From Gp6-AA40 sp963741135 (GTDB taxonomy: Bacteria; Acidobacteriota; Vicinamibacteria; Vicinamibacterales; UBA2999), in contig CAVUHC010000005.1 in assembly GCA_963741135.1 (NCBI GenBank), forward strand, positions 1 to 64,000: a stretch of DNA of 64,000 bases. The letters run 5' to 3'. This document shows positions 1 to 8,127 of this stretch, one piece after another. Numbering within the stretch: the stretch's first letter is position 1; every line of letters starts with the position of its first letter. A program made the position numbers and the translations under genes. The notes below the pieces were generated by a model that saw only the letters and a program-made list of their open reading frames with translations, made no database searches and was not told the origin of the DNA.

Positions 1-1
1 C

Positions 2-1372
2 GGCGTCTTCAACCCTGGAAAGATCGTCGACACGCCTCCGCTGACCGCCAACCTTCGCTACGGCACCAGCTATCGCACATCGGATCCTCCGACCTACTTC
101 GACTACTCCGAATACGGCGGTTTCGGTCGCGCGGTGGAGATGTGCAGCGGCGTCGGCGCCTGCCGCAAGAAGCTCGAAGGGACGATGTGCCCGTCGTACA
201 TGGCGACGCGGGACGAGAGAGACACGACTCGTGGTCGAGCGAACACGTTGCGGCTTGCCATGAGTGGCCGGCTCGCCGAGGCGGGCCTTGGAGACGAGGG
301 TGTGCTCGAAGTGCTCGAGCTGTGCCTCGAGTGCCGCGCCTGCAAGGCCGAGTGTCCTGTCGGTGTCGACGTCGCGCGCTTCAAGAGTGAGTTTCTCGCT
401 GACCACTGGAAGAAACACGGCATTCCGCTCGGCAAGCGGGTGCTCGGCAATGTGCGCGCGCTCTCGCGAATTGGAAGCGAATTCGCGCCCCTGTCCAACA
501 GGCTTGCGGCGAGCGCCGTCGGTCGCTGGATGAACGAGAAGCTGTTCGGGATTGACCGTCGCCGGACTCCTCCCGCGTGGGTGAAGAACACGTTCGAAGA
601 GAAGTTCAAGGCTCGCGGGCCCGAGAAGGCCCGCACCGTCGGGACGGGGGGAGTGGTCGTCTTCAACGATACCTTCACCAACTACAACGAGCCTGATATC
701 GGCATGGCGGCCGTGGGCGTGCTCGATGCGGCGGGTGTCGGCGTGCGCCTCGAGTCCCACGCATGTTGCGGACGGCCGCTGATCTCCACGGGCCAACTGG
801 ATGAGGCGCGCGCGCTCGCGCAAACCAACGCCGACGCGCTCTACGACGCGGCTGCGCGCGGCGAGCGGATCCTCTTCCTCGAGCCAAGCTGCCTGTCCGC
901 CGTGCGTGAGGACGCGCCGGCACTGCTGCGCGGCGACGCGCAGCGCAAGGCGCAGGTCGTGGGGGAGGCGTGCCTGCTGTTCGAGGACTACGTCGAACGA
1001 GAATGGGCGGCGGGGCGACTGTCGCTCAATCTCAAAAGTGGACCGGCAACGGTCGTGCTCCATGGTCACTGTCACCAGAAATCGATGGGGCTCGTGCCGC
1101 CTGCGAAAGCGCTGCTGTCGCGCATCCCGTCGTGCAAGGTCGTCGACCTCGATTCGGGCTGCTGCGGGATGGCCGGATCCTTCGGCTATTCCAAGGATCA
1201 CTACGAGGTGTCCAGGCAGATCGGTGAGCGGCGGCTCCTGCCGGCGGCGCGCGACCTGAAGCCGGGAGACGTACTGGCGGCGGCCGGGACGTCATGCCGC
1301 CATCAGGTGGCCCATTTCGCGGGCGTCGAGGCACAACACCCTGCCGTGCTGTTGCACTCGTTGATCGACTAG
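2..1372 (+). CDS. FAD-linked oxidase / Fe-S oxidoreductase, C-terminal part (GlcD-GlcF/Dld type), cut by window start
   Basis: The frame is open from base 2, so the gene begins upstream of the window. The opening residues (VFNPGKIVDTPP) resemble the end of the FAD-linked oxidase domain of glycolate or D-lactate dehydrogenases. A ferredoxin-like region follows, with cysteines in CSGVGACRK and CLECRACKAECP that would bind two 4Fe-4S clusters. The C-terminal half carries two cysteine-rich CCG domains (HACCGRPL, and GHCHQK with SGCCGMAG), typical of GlcF/GlpC subunits. Family knowledge suggests a membrane-associated 2-hydroxyacid dehydrogenase feeding electrons to the quinone pool; the substrate cannot be told from this fragment. 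It ends with TAG at 1372, just before a palindromic repeat array. Confidence 0.85.
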   Translation, partial: GVFNPGKIVDTPPLTANLRYGTSYRTSDPPTYFDYSEYGGFGRAVEMCSGVGACRKKLEGTMCPSYMATRDERDTTRGRANTLRLAMSGRLAEAGLGDEGVLEVLELCLECRACKAECPVGVDVARFKSEFLADHWKKHGIPLGKRVLGNVRALSRIGSEFAPLSNRLAASAVGRWMNEKLFGIDRRRTPPAWVKNTFEEKFKARGPEKARTVGTGGVVVFNDTFTNYNEPDIGMAAVGVLDAAGVGVRLESHACCGRPLISTGQLDEARALAQTNADALYDAAARGERILFLEPSCLSAVREDAPALLRGDAQRKAQVVGEACLLFEDYVEREWAAGRLSLNLKSGPATVVLHGHCHQKSMGLVPPAKALLSRIPSCKVVDLDSGCCGMAGSFGYSKDHYEVSRQIGERRLLPAARDLKPGDVLAAAGTSCRHQVAHFAGVEAQHPAVLLHSLID

Positions 1373-1410
1373 AATTCGCGCACGCGTCGGTCCGCCCGCA
1401 GGCGCGCGAG

Positions 1411-1582
1411 TCCGCCTAAAGGCGGACACTACCGATTCGTTTACGCACGTCCGCCTAAAGGCGGACACTACCTATTCGTTTGCGCACGTCCGCCTGAAGG
1501 CGGACACTACCTATTCGTTTGCGCACGTCCGCCTGAAGGCGGACACTACCGATTCGTTTGTAGTGTCCGGCTTTAGCCGGAC
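1411..1582. repeat. Tandem array of GTCCGCC/GGCGGAC palindromes
   Basis: Three and a half tandem copies of a 39-bp unit begin at 1411, 1450, 1489 and 1528. Each unit holds a short hairpin (TCCGCC-TAAA/TGAA-GGCGGA) followed by an ACACTACC(G/T)ATTCGTTT(A/G)CGCACG tail. The array ends in a related hairpin of opposite polarity (GTCCGGC-TTTA-GCCGGAC) at 1565-1582. Related copies lie at 43965-44037 and a variant at 45827. The layout resembles REP/BIME-type intergenic elements. It sits 11 bp before the MFS gene and could end transcription of the upstream gene. Confidence 0.85.
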
Positions 1583-1593
1583 CGGGAGAGACC

Positions 1594-2895
1594 ATGGCTG
1601 AAACCGCGATGCATCCGCGAGGCATCCCCACCACCACGAAAGTACTCGCGCTTGTGTGCGCGATGTACTTCATCTCGTACATCGTGCGGCAGAATGTCAG
1701 CACGGCGATCATTGCGATTCGCCCGGAGTTCGGTCTGTCCAATACGCAGGCCGGCCTGATTTTTTCGGCCTTTGGCTATCCGTACCTCCTGTTCCAGATC
1801 ATTGGCGGCGTGACGGCCGACCGCTTCGGGCCTCGGTTGACGCTGTTCGTGAGCGGGCTCGTGTGGGCGGGGGCAACGGTGATGACCAGCTTCGCCTGGG
1901 ATTTCTACTCGCTCTTCTTCGCGCGCATCCTGATGGGTTTCGGCGTCGGCGCCACGCTGCCAACGGCGACGCGCGCCATGCAGTACTGGGTCGAGTCGCG
2001 CAAACGCGGCTTCGCGCAGGGCATCACGCATTCCTTCTCGCGTCTCGGCAACGCGCTGACGCCGTTTCTGATTGTCGGGCTGATGGCGGCGGTGACGTGG
2101 CGCGGCTCGTTCGTCGTCGTCGGACTCGCCGGTTTCGTCTGGGTCGCGGTCTGGTACTGGTATTTCCGTGACAATCCGAAAGACCATCCGTCGATCACAC
2201 AGGCGGAACTGGACGTGCTGCCGCAGGCGCCGAAAGGTGCGCGCCCCGCCGTGCCGTGGGGCCCCCTCATCGCCCGTATGTGGCCGGTGACACTGACGTA
2301 CTTCTGCTACGGCTGGTGTCTGTGGCTGTATCTGAGCTTCCTGCTGATCTTCTTCAAGGACAAATTTGGGCTCAGCACCGCGGAGACGGCGCTCTTTGCG
2401 ACCATCGTCTACACGATCGGGGCGATTGGCAACACGATCGGCGGCGTGGCGTCGGACCGGGTTCTCCACAAGACGAAGGACATTCGCCGCGCGCGGATCG
2501 GGATGGCGGTGTTCGGGTTCGTGGGCGCGCTCGTTTCGCTGCTGCCGATTCTCTATGTCGAGGACAAGATTCTCGTGGCCATCTGCCTGTCGGCCGGGTT
2601 CTTCTTCGCCGAGATGGTGATCGGGCCCATGTGGGCCATTCCGATGGACATCGCGCCCAAATATTCGGGCACCGCGTCGGGATTGATGAATTCGGGTTCG
2701 GCCCTGGCGGCAATTCTGTCGCCGGTCGTTGCGGGCCTCGTCACCGATTGGACAGGCGATCCACAACTGCCCTTCGTGATCGCCATCGGCGTGCTCATGC
2801 TCGGCGCCGCCAGCGCCTTCCTGATGCACCCCGAGCGACAGTTCACCGAAGATCCCATCCCGACGCCGAGACCGAGCCCGGTGGCCGCGGGCTGA
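1594..2895 (+). CDS. MFS transporter, anion:cation symporter (GlpT/UhpT-like) family
   Basis: The 433-residue protein has about 12 hydrophobic segments arranged in two halves, the size and pattern of the major facilitator superfamily. The loop after helix 2 (GGVTADRFGPR) is the family signature, and the equivalent in the second half is GGVASDRVLHKTKDIRR. The N-terminal stretch YIVRQNVSTAI and the overall composition resemble the anion:cation symporter group, which moves organic acids or sugar phosphates. The substrate is not evident; the neighbouring hydroxyacid oxidase makes a carboxylate plausible (inference). The ATG follows GGGAGAGACC, a good ribosome binding site. A long inverted repeat lies directly after the stop. 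Confidence 0.85.
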   Translation: MAETAMHPRGIPTTTKVLALVCAMYFISYIVRQNVSTAIIAIRPEFGLSNTQAGLIFSAFGYPYLLFQIIGGVTADRFGPRLTLFVSGLVWAGATVMTSFAWDFYSLFFARILMGFGVGATLPTATRAMQYWVESRKRGFAQGITHSFSRLGNALTPFLIVGLMAAVTWRGSFVVVGLAGFVWVAVWYWYFRDNPKDHPSITQAELDVLPQAPKGARPAVPWGPLIARMWPVTLTYFCYGWCLWLYLSFLLIFFKDKFGLSTAETALFATIVYTIGAIGNTIGGVASDRVLHKTKDIRRARIGMAVFGFVGALVSLLPILYVEDKILVAICLSAGFFFAEMVIGPMWAIPMDIAPKYSGTASGLMNSGSALAAILSPVVAGLVTDWTGDPQLPFVIAIGVLMLGAASAFLMHPERQFTEDPIPTPRPSPVAAG

Positions 2896-2898
2896 CGA

Positions 2899-3002
2899 GG
2901 GCCACAAAGACGAATTGGCCACAAAGGTCACCAAGAACACCATGTGTCTCTGTTTTTTCCTTAGAGACCTTTGTGTTCTTCGTGGCTAATTCGTCTTCGT
3001 GG
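2899..3002. terminator. Long inverted repeat (GCCACAAAGACGAATT type) between convergent genes
   Basis: The left arm reads GCCACAAAGACGAATTGG, then CCACAAAGGTC. The right arm mirrors it as GACCTTTGTG, then CTAATTCGTCTTCGTGGC. A T-rich segment lies in the loop near 2950. The element lies exactly between two convergent genes, so a bidirectional terminator is likely. It belongs to a family also seen at 3808, 14098 and 55168. Confidence 0.7.
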
Positions 3003-3004
3003 CG

Positions 3005-3793
3005 CTATGTCCCGGTCCACTGGGGCTTTCGTTTAGCCAGGAACGCCGTCACGCCTTCCTTGAAATCGGCGCTCATGTAGCACATCTCGACGAGATCCGC
3101 GTCGCTCACGGTGGGGCGTCGCGCCGCGAGGATGCGACGGGTCATCTCCTTCGTGGCGCGGATCGTCAGCGGCGCATTGGCGGCAATCTGGCCCGCCAGC
3201 GTCATCACCTCCGCCTCGATCGACTCCTTCGGCACCACTCGATTTATCAGGCCTATGGCGACCGCTTCAGCCGCAGGCACCAGCCGGCCGGTGAACAGCA
3301 TCTCCTTCGCGTGGGCGGGACCAATCAGGTCCACCAGGCGGCCGAAGGTGCCGGTGGACGCGCAGTTGCCGAGCGTCCGTGCGATCGGGATGCCGATAGA
3401 CGACTCGGGAGTCGCCACCCGCAGGTCGCATGTCGCCGCGATGCCGCACCCGGCGCCCGCCGCGAAGCCTTCGATCTGCGTGATCGTCGGCTTCGTGACC
3501 TGGTCCAGGCGGCCGAGGACGCTGCTGATCTTCTTCTCGTACTCGATGGCGTCGTTGGGATTGCCAAAGCTTTGAAACTGCGAGATGTCCGTGCCCGAGA
3601 CGAATGCCTTGCCGCCGGCGCCGCGGAGGATGAGGACACGCACCTGAGAGTCGGCATCCACACGCTCGCATGCGTCCACGAGCGCGTCGTACATCGCCCA
3701 CGTCATGGCATTGCGCGCCTCGGGGCGATTGAACGTCAGAATAGCGAAGGGCGGATCGATCTGGAAGATGGTCTCGGCGTTGGACATGCCCAA
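3005..3793 (-). CDS. Enoyl-CoA hydratase/isomerase (crotonase family)
   Basis: The 262-residue protein has full crotonase length. The oxyanion-hole regions are visible: the acyl-CoA binding segment with FVSGTDISQFQ (around residues 67-77) and the EGFAAGAGCGIAATCDLR segment (around 110-127). The second glutamate typical of true hydratases is not clear in the GTFGRLVDLIGPAHA region, so isomerase or another crotonase chemistry is possible. It would act on CoA thioesters in the cytoplasm. The start may be ATG 3793 or the in-frame ATG 3787. It is divergent from a CoA-transferase gene, with a long palindrome between them, which suggests a shared acyl-CoA pathway (inference). Confidence 0.85.
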   Translation of the reverse strand: MGMSNAETIFQIDPPFAILTFNRPEARNAMTWAMYDALVDACERVDADSQVRVLILRGAGGKAFVSGTDISQFQSFGNPNDAIEYEKKISSVLGRLDQVTKPTITQIEGFAAGAGCGIAATCDLRVATPESSIGIPIARTLGNCASTGTFGRLVDLIGPAHAKEMLFTGRLVPAAEAVAIGLINRVVPKESIEAEVMTLAGQIAANAPLTIRATKEMTRRILAARRPTVSDADLVEMCYMSADFKEGVTAFLAKRKPQWTGT

Positions 3794-3807
3794 GTCTTAT
3801 CACACCG

Positions 3808-3888
3808 AGACGGGCCACGGAGGCACGGAGCCACGGAGAATTAATATCGACCTCCGTGTTTCCGTGTCTCCGTGGCTTGTCGCGTCGT
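3808..3888. repeat. Inverted repeat of the GGCCACGGAGGCACGGAG family
   Basis: The left arm contains GGCCACGGAGGCACGGAG and the right arm CTCCGTGTTTCCGTG, then TCTCCGTGGCTTGTC; an AT-rich loop (AATTAATATC) separates them. Unlike the copies at 2899 and 55168, this one lies between divergent gene starts, so terminator function alone does not explain the family. Confidence 0.75.
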
Positions 3889-3903
3889 GGTTGAATAGTC
3901 TCA

Positions 3904-5091
3904 ATGGACTCACTTCGACCCGGCGCTCTGCACGGTCTCCGCGTGATCGACGTCACGCAGGTCATGGCAGGACCCTTCTGCGCCATGCTGCTGGCCGATT
4001 TCGGCGCCGACGTCATCAAGGTCGAACCGCCAGCCGGCGATTCGACGCGCACGATGCCGGGCGCGGTCGGCACCGACAGCCCCAGCTTCAATGCCGTCAA
4101 CCGCGGCAAGCGCAGCATCGTCCTCAATCTCAAGGCGCCGGAAGGCGTCGAGGCCCTGAAGCGGCTGGCGGCGTCAGCGGACATCCTGGTCGAAAACTAT
4201 CGGCCTGGCGTGATGGAAACGCTCGGGCTCGACTACGCGAGTCTCGCCGCGCTCAACCCACGGTTAATCTACGCGTCGATCTCCGGCTATGGCCAGTCGG
4301 GGCCCATGAAGAACAAGGGCGGGTTCGACCTGGTCGCCCAGGGCGTCTCGGGGATCATGTCCGTGACGGGTGAGCCAGGCGGCGCGCCGGTGAAGTCGGG
4401 CATCCCGATCACCGATCTCGGCGCGGCGCTGTTCGCGGTGGTCGGGGTCCTGGCCGCGCTCGAGCATCGCCACAAGACGGGGAAGGGGCAGCACGTCGAC
4501 ACGTCGCTCGTCGACGCCGGCGTCGGACTGTCCGTGTGGGAGGCGACGCAGTATTTCTCCGGCCGCGGAATTCCCGAGCGGCTCGGATCCGCGCACCGCA
4601 TGAGCGCGCCGTACCAGGCATTCCGCTGTGCCGACGGCTTCATCACAATCGGCGGCGCCAACGACCGATCATTCGTCCGCATCTGCACCGTGCTCGGGCA
4701 TCCGGAGTGGGCGGAGGCGCCGGAGTTCAAGACCGATGGCCTGCGCACCCGTCATCGCACGGATCTCGCCGCGAAGATCGAATCGATTACCTGCACCGAG
4801 CCGCGCAGTCACTGGCTCGCGCTCTTCGATGCGAGCAACATCCCGTGCGGGCCGATCAACGATTACGCGCAGGTGTTCCAGGACCCGCAGGTCCTGGCGC
4901 GTGAGATGGTCGTGGAAGTCGAGCACCCGACGCTCGGCTCGATCAAGACGCTCGGCTCGCCGATCAAGATGAGCGCGACGCCTCCGGAGGTCCGGCGGCG
5001 GGCACCGTTGCTTGGAGAGCACACACGAGAAATTCTGTCGGAGACGGGCTACGCGGACGGGGAGATTGAGAAGCTGGTAAAAAAGGTTTGA
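3904..5091 (+). CDS. CoA-transferase, CaiB/BaiF (class III) family
   Basis: The 395-residue protein begins with LHGLRVIDVTQVMAGPF and ADFGADVIKVEPP, the hallmark N-terminus of class III CoA-transferases. The NRGKRSIVLNLK segment and the catalytic-aspartate neighbourhood (QHVDTSLVDAGVGL) follow in the expected order, and the C-terminal PLLGEHTREIL closes the family pattern. These enzymes move CoA between carboxylic acids; the exact acid is unknown. The divergent crotonase next door suggests use in acyl-CoA catabolism. Length is normal and no break is seen. Confidence 0.9.
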   Translation: MDSLRPGALHGLRVIDVTQVMAGPFCAMLLADFGADVIKVEPPAGDSTRTMPGAVGTDSPSFNAVNRGKRSIVLNLKAPEGVEALKRLAASADILVENYRPGVMETLGLDYASLAALNPRLIYASISGYGQSGPMKNKGGFDLVAQGVSGIMSVTGEPGGAPVKSGIPITDLGAALFAVVGVLAALEHRHKTGKGQHVDTSLVDAGVGLSVWEATQYFSGRGIPERLGSAHRMSAPYQAFRCADGFITIGGANDRSFVRICTVLGHPEWAEAPEFKTDGLRTRHRTDLAAKIESITCTEPRSHWLALFDASNIPCGPINDYAQVFQDPQVLAREMVVEVEHPTLGSIKTLGSPIKMSATPPEVRRRAPLLGEHTREILSETGYADGEIEKLVKKV

Positions 5092-5199
5092 CGGCTCGAC
5101 GAGCAAGACCGCACCGCGCGGCACCCAGGTTTCTGAAGGATTCCGACGATGATGTGAAGTCAGGCCGTTCGTCGATGCCGATGCCCTCCCTCGCGGGCT

Positions 5200-6714
5200 T
5201 TGGTCGCGTTGATGCGCTACTATCTGCTCGGAGGATGGGCGCCGTCTGGCTGCCAAAATTTGGGAATCGATTCCTCGCTACTTCGCGTTTTTGTTTCTTC
5301 CACATCTGAAGACCTCAAGGTCCATCGCGCAGTCGCCCGTCAGATCATTGCGAACATGCGCTGGCACGCTGTGATGATGGAGGACTTCGGCGCCAGTGCC
5401 ACGGCCACCGTGGGTGCTTGCCAGGACGAACTCGCGAAGTGCCAACTCATGCTGCTCATCGTTGCGTTTCGCCAGGGGTGGGTGCCCACTCTCGAGCAAG
5501 GCGGAAACGGCAAGGATTCGATCACTGCGCTGGAGTTGGCCTTCGCCCGCCGGCGTGGCATTCCGGTCCTGGCCATGCTGGCCAGTGACGACACCTGGCC
5601 GCTCAAGCTCTGCGACGTTGACGCCGAGCGACAATTGTGGGTGAAAGAGTTCCGGTCCAATCTCAACCTTCCAGCCGAATTTTTCGGCTACGAGGACCCG
5701 AGCGGCGCCGAGGAGAAGCGGCTTCCCGGGTTCCGGGAGCAGACGCGAAAAGTGCTCCTTTCCCACCAGGAACGCTTGCTTACCGAGAAGGCTGCGGCGG
5801 CGGCTATCCCGGCGCAGGGGCTCGACTACTTCTCGAGCGCCCGTGACAGCGTGCTTGAAGGGAGTTCCATTCCATTCGTTGGCCCAGGCGTTTTCGAGGA
5901 CGGACCGCTTGGAATCCGAGCCCTGGCCGGTGCCCTCGCTGGCGGGAACGAGGAGAACGAGCAGAACGGCGTCTGCCTTGCGACGGTGGCCGAGTATCGG
6001 GAACGCTTCCTGGGCTCGCGCGAGCGCTTCCTCAACCAACTGCACAAGGTTGTTGCCGAGCAATCAAGCGAAGCGGTGTTTCCGCCGGCCCTGCTGATGC
6101 TGCTCGCATTGGAACATCGTCCGTCGCTGGTGGTGGCCACGACACACGATCAGTTGATCGAAGACGCGCTCGCGAAGTTGGGCACGCGGCGGTTTGCGGT
6201 CGTGACCCACATCATCAGTTCGGCCGACGGAGAGCACGACGGAAAGATCCTCGTTCTGCGCCGCGGCGCCCCACCCGTCTTCAGCCCGGCGGACAAGGTC
6301 GAACTGGACCCTGAGGAGTTCGTGATCTATCGACCCCTTGGCTCGCCGCTGCTCCACGACAGCCTCGATCCAAGTCTTGAGATCGATACGGTGGTGATCA
6401 CGGAAACCGACCACCTGACTTTCCTGGGCAGGCTGGAGAATCAGCACATGCAGGTGCCTACCCGCTTCAGCCGCCTGCTCCAGCGCCGGCCGCTGCTGTT
6501 CCTTGGGTACGGACTTGACGTCTGGCACTACCGGCTGGTCATGCATGTTTTTCAGGCCGTCGGCGGTCGTGGCCAGGGGACGCACGCGATGGCCGTTCGC
6601 CAGCCCGCTTCGCCGATGGAGACGCTGGCCTGGCAGCGGCTCGGGGCCGACGTTGTACAGCTCGACTCCAACGAGTTCGCGCGGCGCGTCATGGCGTCGT
6701 CAGTGCCCGCATGA
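5200..6714 (+). CDS. DUF4062 + SIR2-like domain protein (conflict-system effector candidate)
   Basis: Domain one (from about residue 26) starts RVFVSSTSEDLKVHR and contains ITALELAFARRRGIPVLAML, matching DUF4062, a TIR-like fold often found with STAND NTPases. The second half matches the SIR2-like family: IPFVGPGVF near residue 226, SLVVATTHDQLIE, VVITETDHLTFL, and the closing LLFLGYGLDVWHYR. The usual NAD-contacting TTNYD is TTHDQ here and the usual KLHG histidine is replaced (YRPLGS), so NADase activity is doubtful. The start could be ATG 5200, ATG 5212 or TTG 5260, since homology begins only after them. Its stop overlaps the next ATG by four bases (ATGA, 6711-6714), implying translational coupling with the STAND gene. 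Confidence 0.75.
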   Translation: MVALMRYYLLGGWAPSGCQNLGIDSSLLRVFVSSTSEDLKVHRAVARQIIANMRWHAVMMEDFGASATATVGACQDELAKCQLMLLIVAFRQGWVPTLEQGGNGKDSITALELAFARRRGIPVLAMLASDDTWPLKLCDVDAERQLWVKEFRSNLNLPAEFFGYEDPSGAEEKRLPGFREQTRKVLLSHQERLLTEKAAAAAIPAQGLDYFSSARDSVLEGSSIPFVGPGVFEDGPLGIRALAGALAGGNEENEQNGVCLATVAEYRERFLGSRERFLNQLHKVVAEQSSEAVFPPALLMLLALEHRPSLVVATTHDQLIEDALAKLGTRRFAVVTHIISSADGEHDGKILVLRRGAPPVFSPADKVELDPEEFVIYRPLGSPLLHDSLDPSLEIDTVVITETDHLTFLGRLENQHMQVPTRFSRLLQRRPLLFLGYGLDVWHYRLVMHVFQAVGGRGQGTHAMAVRQPASPMETLAWQRLGADVVQLDSNEFARRVMASSVPA

Positions 6715-8120
6715 GCGCGTCGCCTGCAACCACGTCAGCGGCGGCCGGCTCTGCTCCGTATGTCGGGCTTCGCCCCTTCGGTCCCGAAGAGCACGACTGG
6801 TTCTACGGTCGGGATGCCGATGCGCAGTTCCTCGTGGACAAGGTCCTGTCGGCTCGTCTCACGTTGCTCTATGCACCGTCCGGCGTAGGAAAGTCATCGC
6901 TGCTGCGCGCGCGCGTCATCTCGATGCTGGAGACAGAGGACTGCCGGGTGCTCTACTTCGACGCGTGGGCAGGCCTCGATCCGGCATCCGCGCTCAAGGA
7001 AAAACTGGCGGAGATGGCCAGGTCCGCTGGCGTTACCGATCCGTTGGCCGGCGCACCCACGATTGCGGAGCTCGTGCAGTTGAGTGCCAGCGACGGCAGG
7101 ACCTTGGTGCTGGTACTCGACCAGTTCGAGGAGTTTCTGACCAATCACGCCCAACAGCTTGATCCGCTGCGGAAGGAAATTGCCGCCCTGGTCAGGGCTC
7201 CGTCCGTAGATGCACGCGTAGTCATCTCTCTTCGGGAGGAATTCCTCGCGGCGATCGAGCCCTTCCGTCAGGAGATCCTGACCCTGTTCCAGTCCACCTA
7301 CCGGCTCGAGAGCCTGCCCGCCGAGGAGGCGCGTAAGGCCGTCATCAAGCCAGCCGCCCGGTTCGGCGGCGAGGTCGAGCCGGCGTTGGCCGACCGGCTG
7401 GTCGCGGCCCTGAGCGAAGCTCCGAGCGACAACGCAATGGGGCCGGCTGCGGCGCGCGACATCGGTCCTGCTTTTGTCTGGCGGACATGGATCTCCCGCG
7501 TGGTTGCTCGACTGCGGGGGCGAGCTCCGGTTTCCGAGACGCCAGTGATGTCCGGCGAACCAGAGTCGATTCAGGGCGTGAGCTCCGGGACGATCGACCT
7601 GCCGATGTTGCAGCTCGTCTGCGAGCACATGTGGCGCGCTGCCCGCGTCGTCGACGGGCGAAGAACGCTCACGCTCGACTTCTACGAGCGGCTCGGGGGG
7701 AGGAGAAAAATTCTCGGAGACCATATCCGTTCCCGCATGCCGCAGCGCTGGCGCGATCGGTTGTTCACGGCGACGCTCATGAGATTTCTCGCGCCGCCGA
7801 GCGGCCTGAAGATCTCCTACTCGGCCGCCGACCTCGCCGAATACAGTCACCTCGACCAGGAGCGCGTGGAAGCCGAGTTGATGCGGCTGAGCGGCGCGGA
7901 CGCGCGCATCCTGCGACGCCGCGAGTTCAAAGAGAGCGTGCGCTTCGAGCTCCAGCACGACGCGCTCATCCGTCATATCACGCCGTGGCGGGATGCCGTG
8001 CTCGCCGAAGCGGCGGCGCTGCGCCGCCTCAAGATGGCCGGAGCCGCCGTGGCGGTGGCCGTCGTGCTTGGCACCGGCGTGATGGCTGTACCACTGGAAG
8101 GAAGTCCGGGACAACACTGA
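6711..8120 (+). CDS. nSTAND1 NTPase with C-terminal transmembrane helix (N-terminal part of a probable larger protein)
   Basis: The N-terminus reads YVGLRPFGPEEHDWFYGRD, the entry signature of the novel-STAND-1 NTPases. Walker A is APSGVGKSSLLRA (around residue 60) and Walker B is LVLVLDQFEEFL (around 135). A winged-helix-like segment (LPMLQLVCEHMW, then FELQHDALIRHI) follows, as usual. A hydrophobic helix (MAGAAVAVAVVLGTGVM) lies at about 442-460, and the frame stops seven residues after it. In another frame the same bases read WLYHWKEVRD and run straight into the next gene, so a one-base error near 8080-8090 probably splits a single protein spanning 6711-11584. STAND proteins act as signal-gated switches that release or activate an effector; here the effector candidate is the overlapping upstream gene. 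Confidence 0.8.
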   Translation: MSASPATTSAAAGSAPYVGLRPFGPEEHDWFYGRDADAQFLVDKVLSARLTLLYAPSGVGKSSLLRARVISMLETEDCRVLYFDAWAGLDPASALKEKLAEMARSAGVTDPLAGAPTIAELVQLSASDGRTLVLVLDQFEEFLTNHAQQLDPLRKEIAALVRAPSVDARVVISLREEFLAAIEPFRQEILTLFQSTYRLESLPAEEARKAVIKPAARFGGEVEPALADRLVAALSEAPSDNAMGPAAARDIGPAFVWRTWISRVVARLRGRAPVSETPVMSGEPESIQGVSSGTIDLPMLQLVCEHMWRAARVVDGRRTLTLDFYERLGGRRKILGDHIRSRMPQRWRDRLFTATLMRFLAPPSGLKISYSAADLAEYSHLDQERVEAELMRLSGADARILRRREFKESVRFELQHDALIRHITPWRDAVLAEAAALRRLKMAGAAVAVAVVLGTGVMAVPLEGSPGQH

Positions 8121-8127
8121 CGTCCGC

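Noticed and set aside
1411..1582. Possible CRISPR array (repeats at regular 39-bp spacing)
   Set aside because: The whole unit repeats, including the stretch between hairpins, so there are no unique spacers, and no cas gene is present.
1573..2943. 456-residue open frame on the minus strand opposite the MFS gene
   Set aside because: Antisense shadow of a well-conserved transporter, with no domain.
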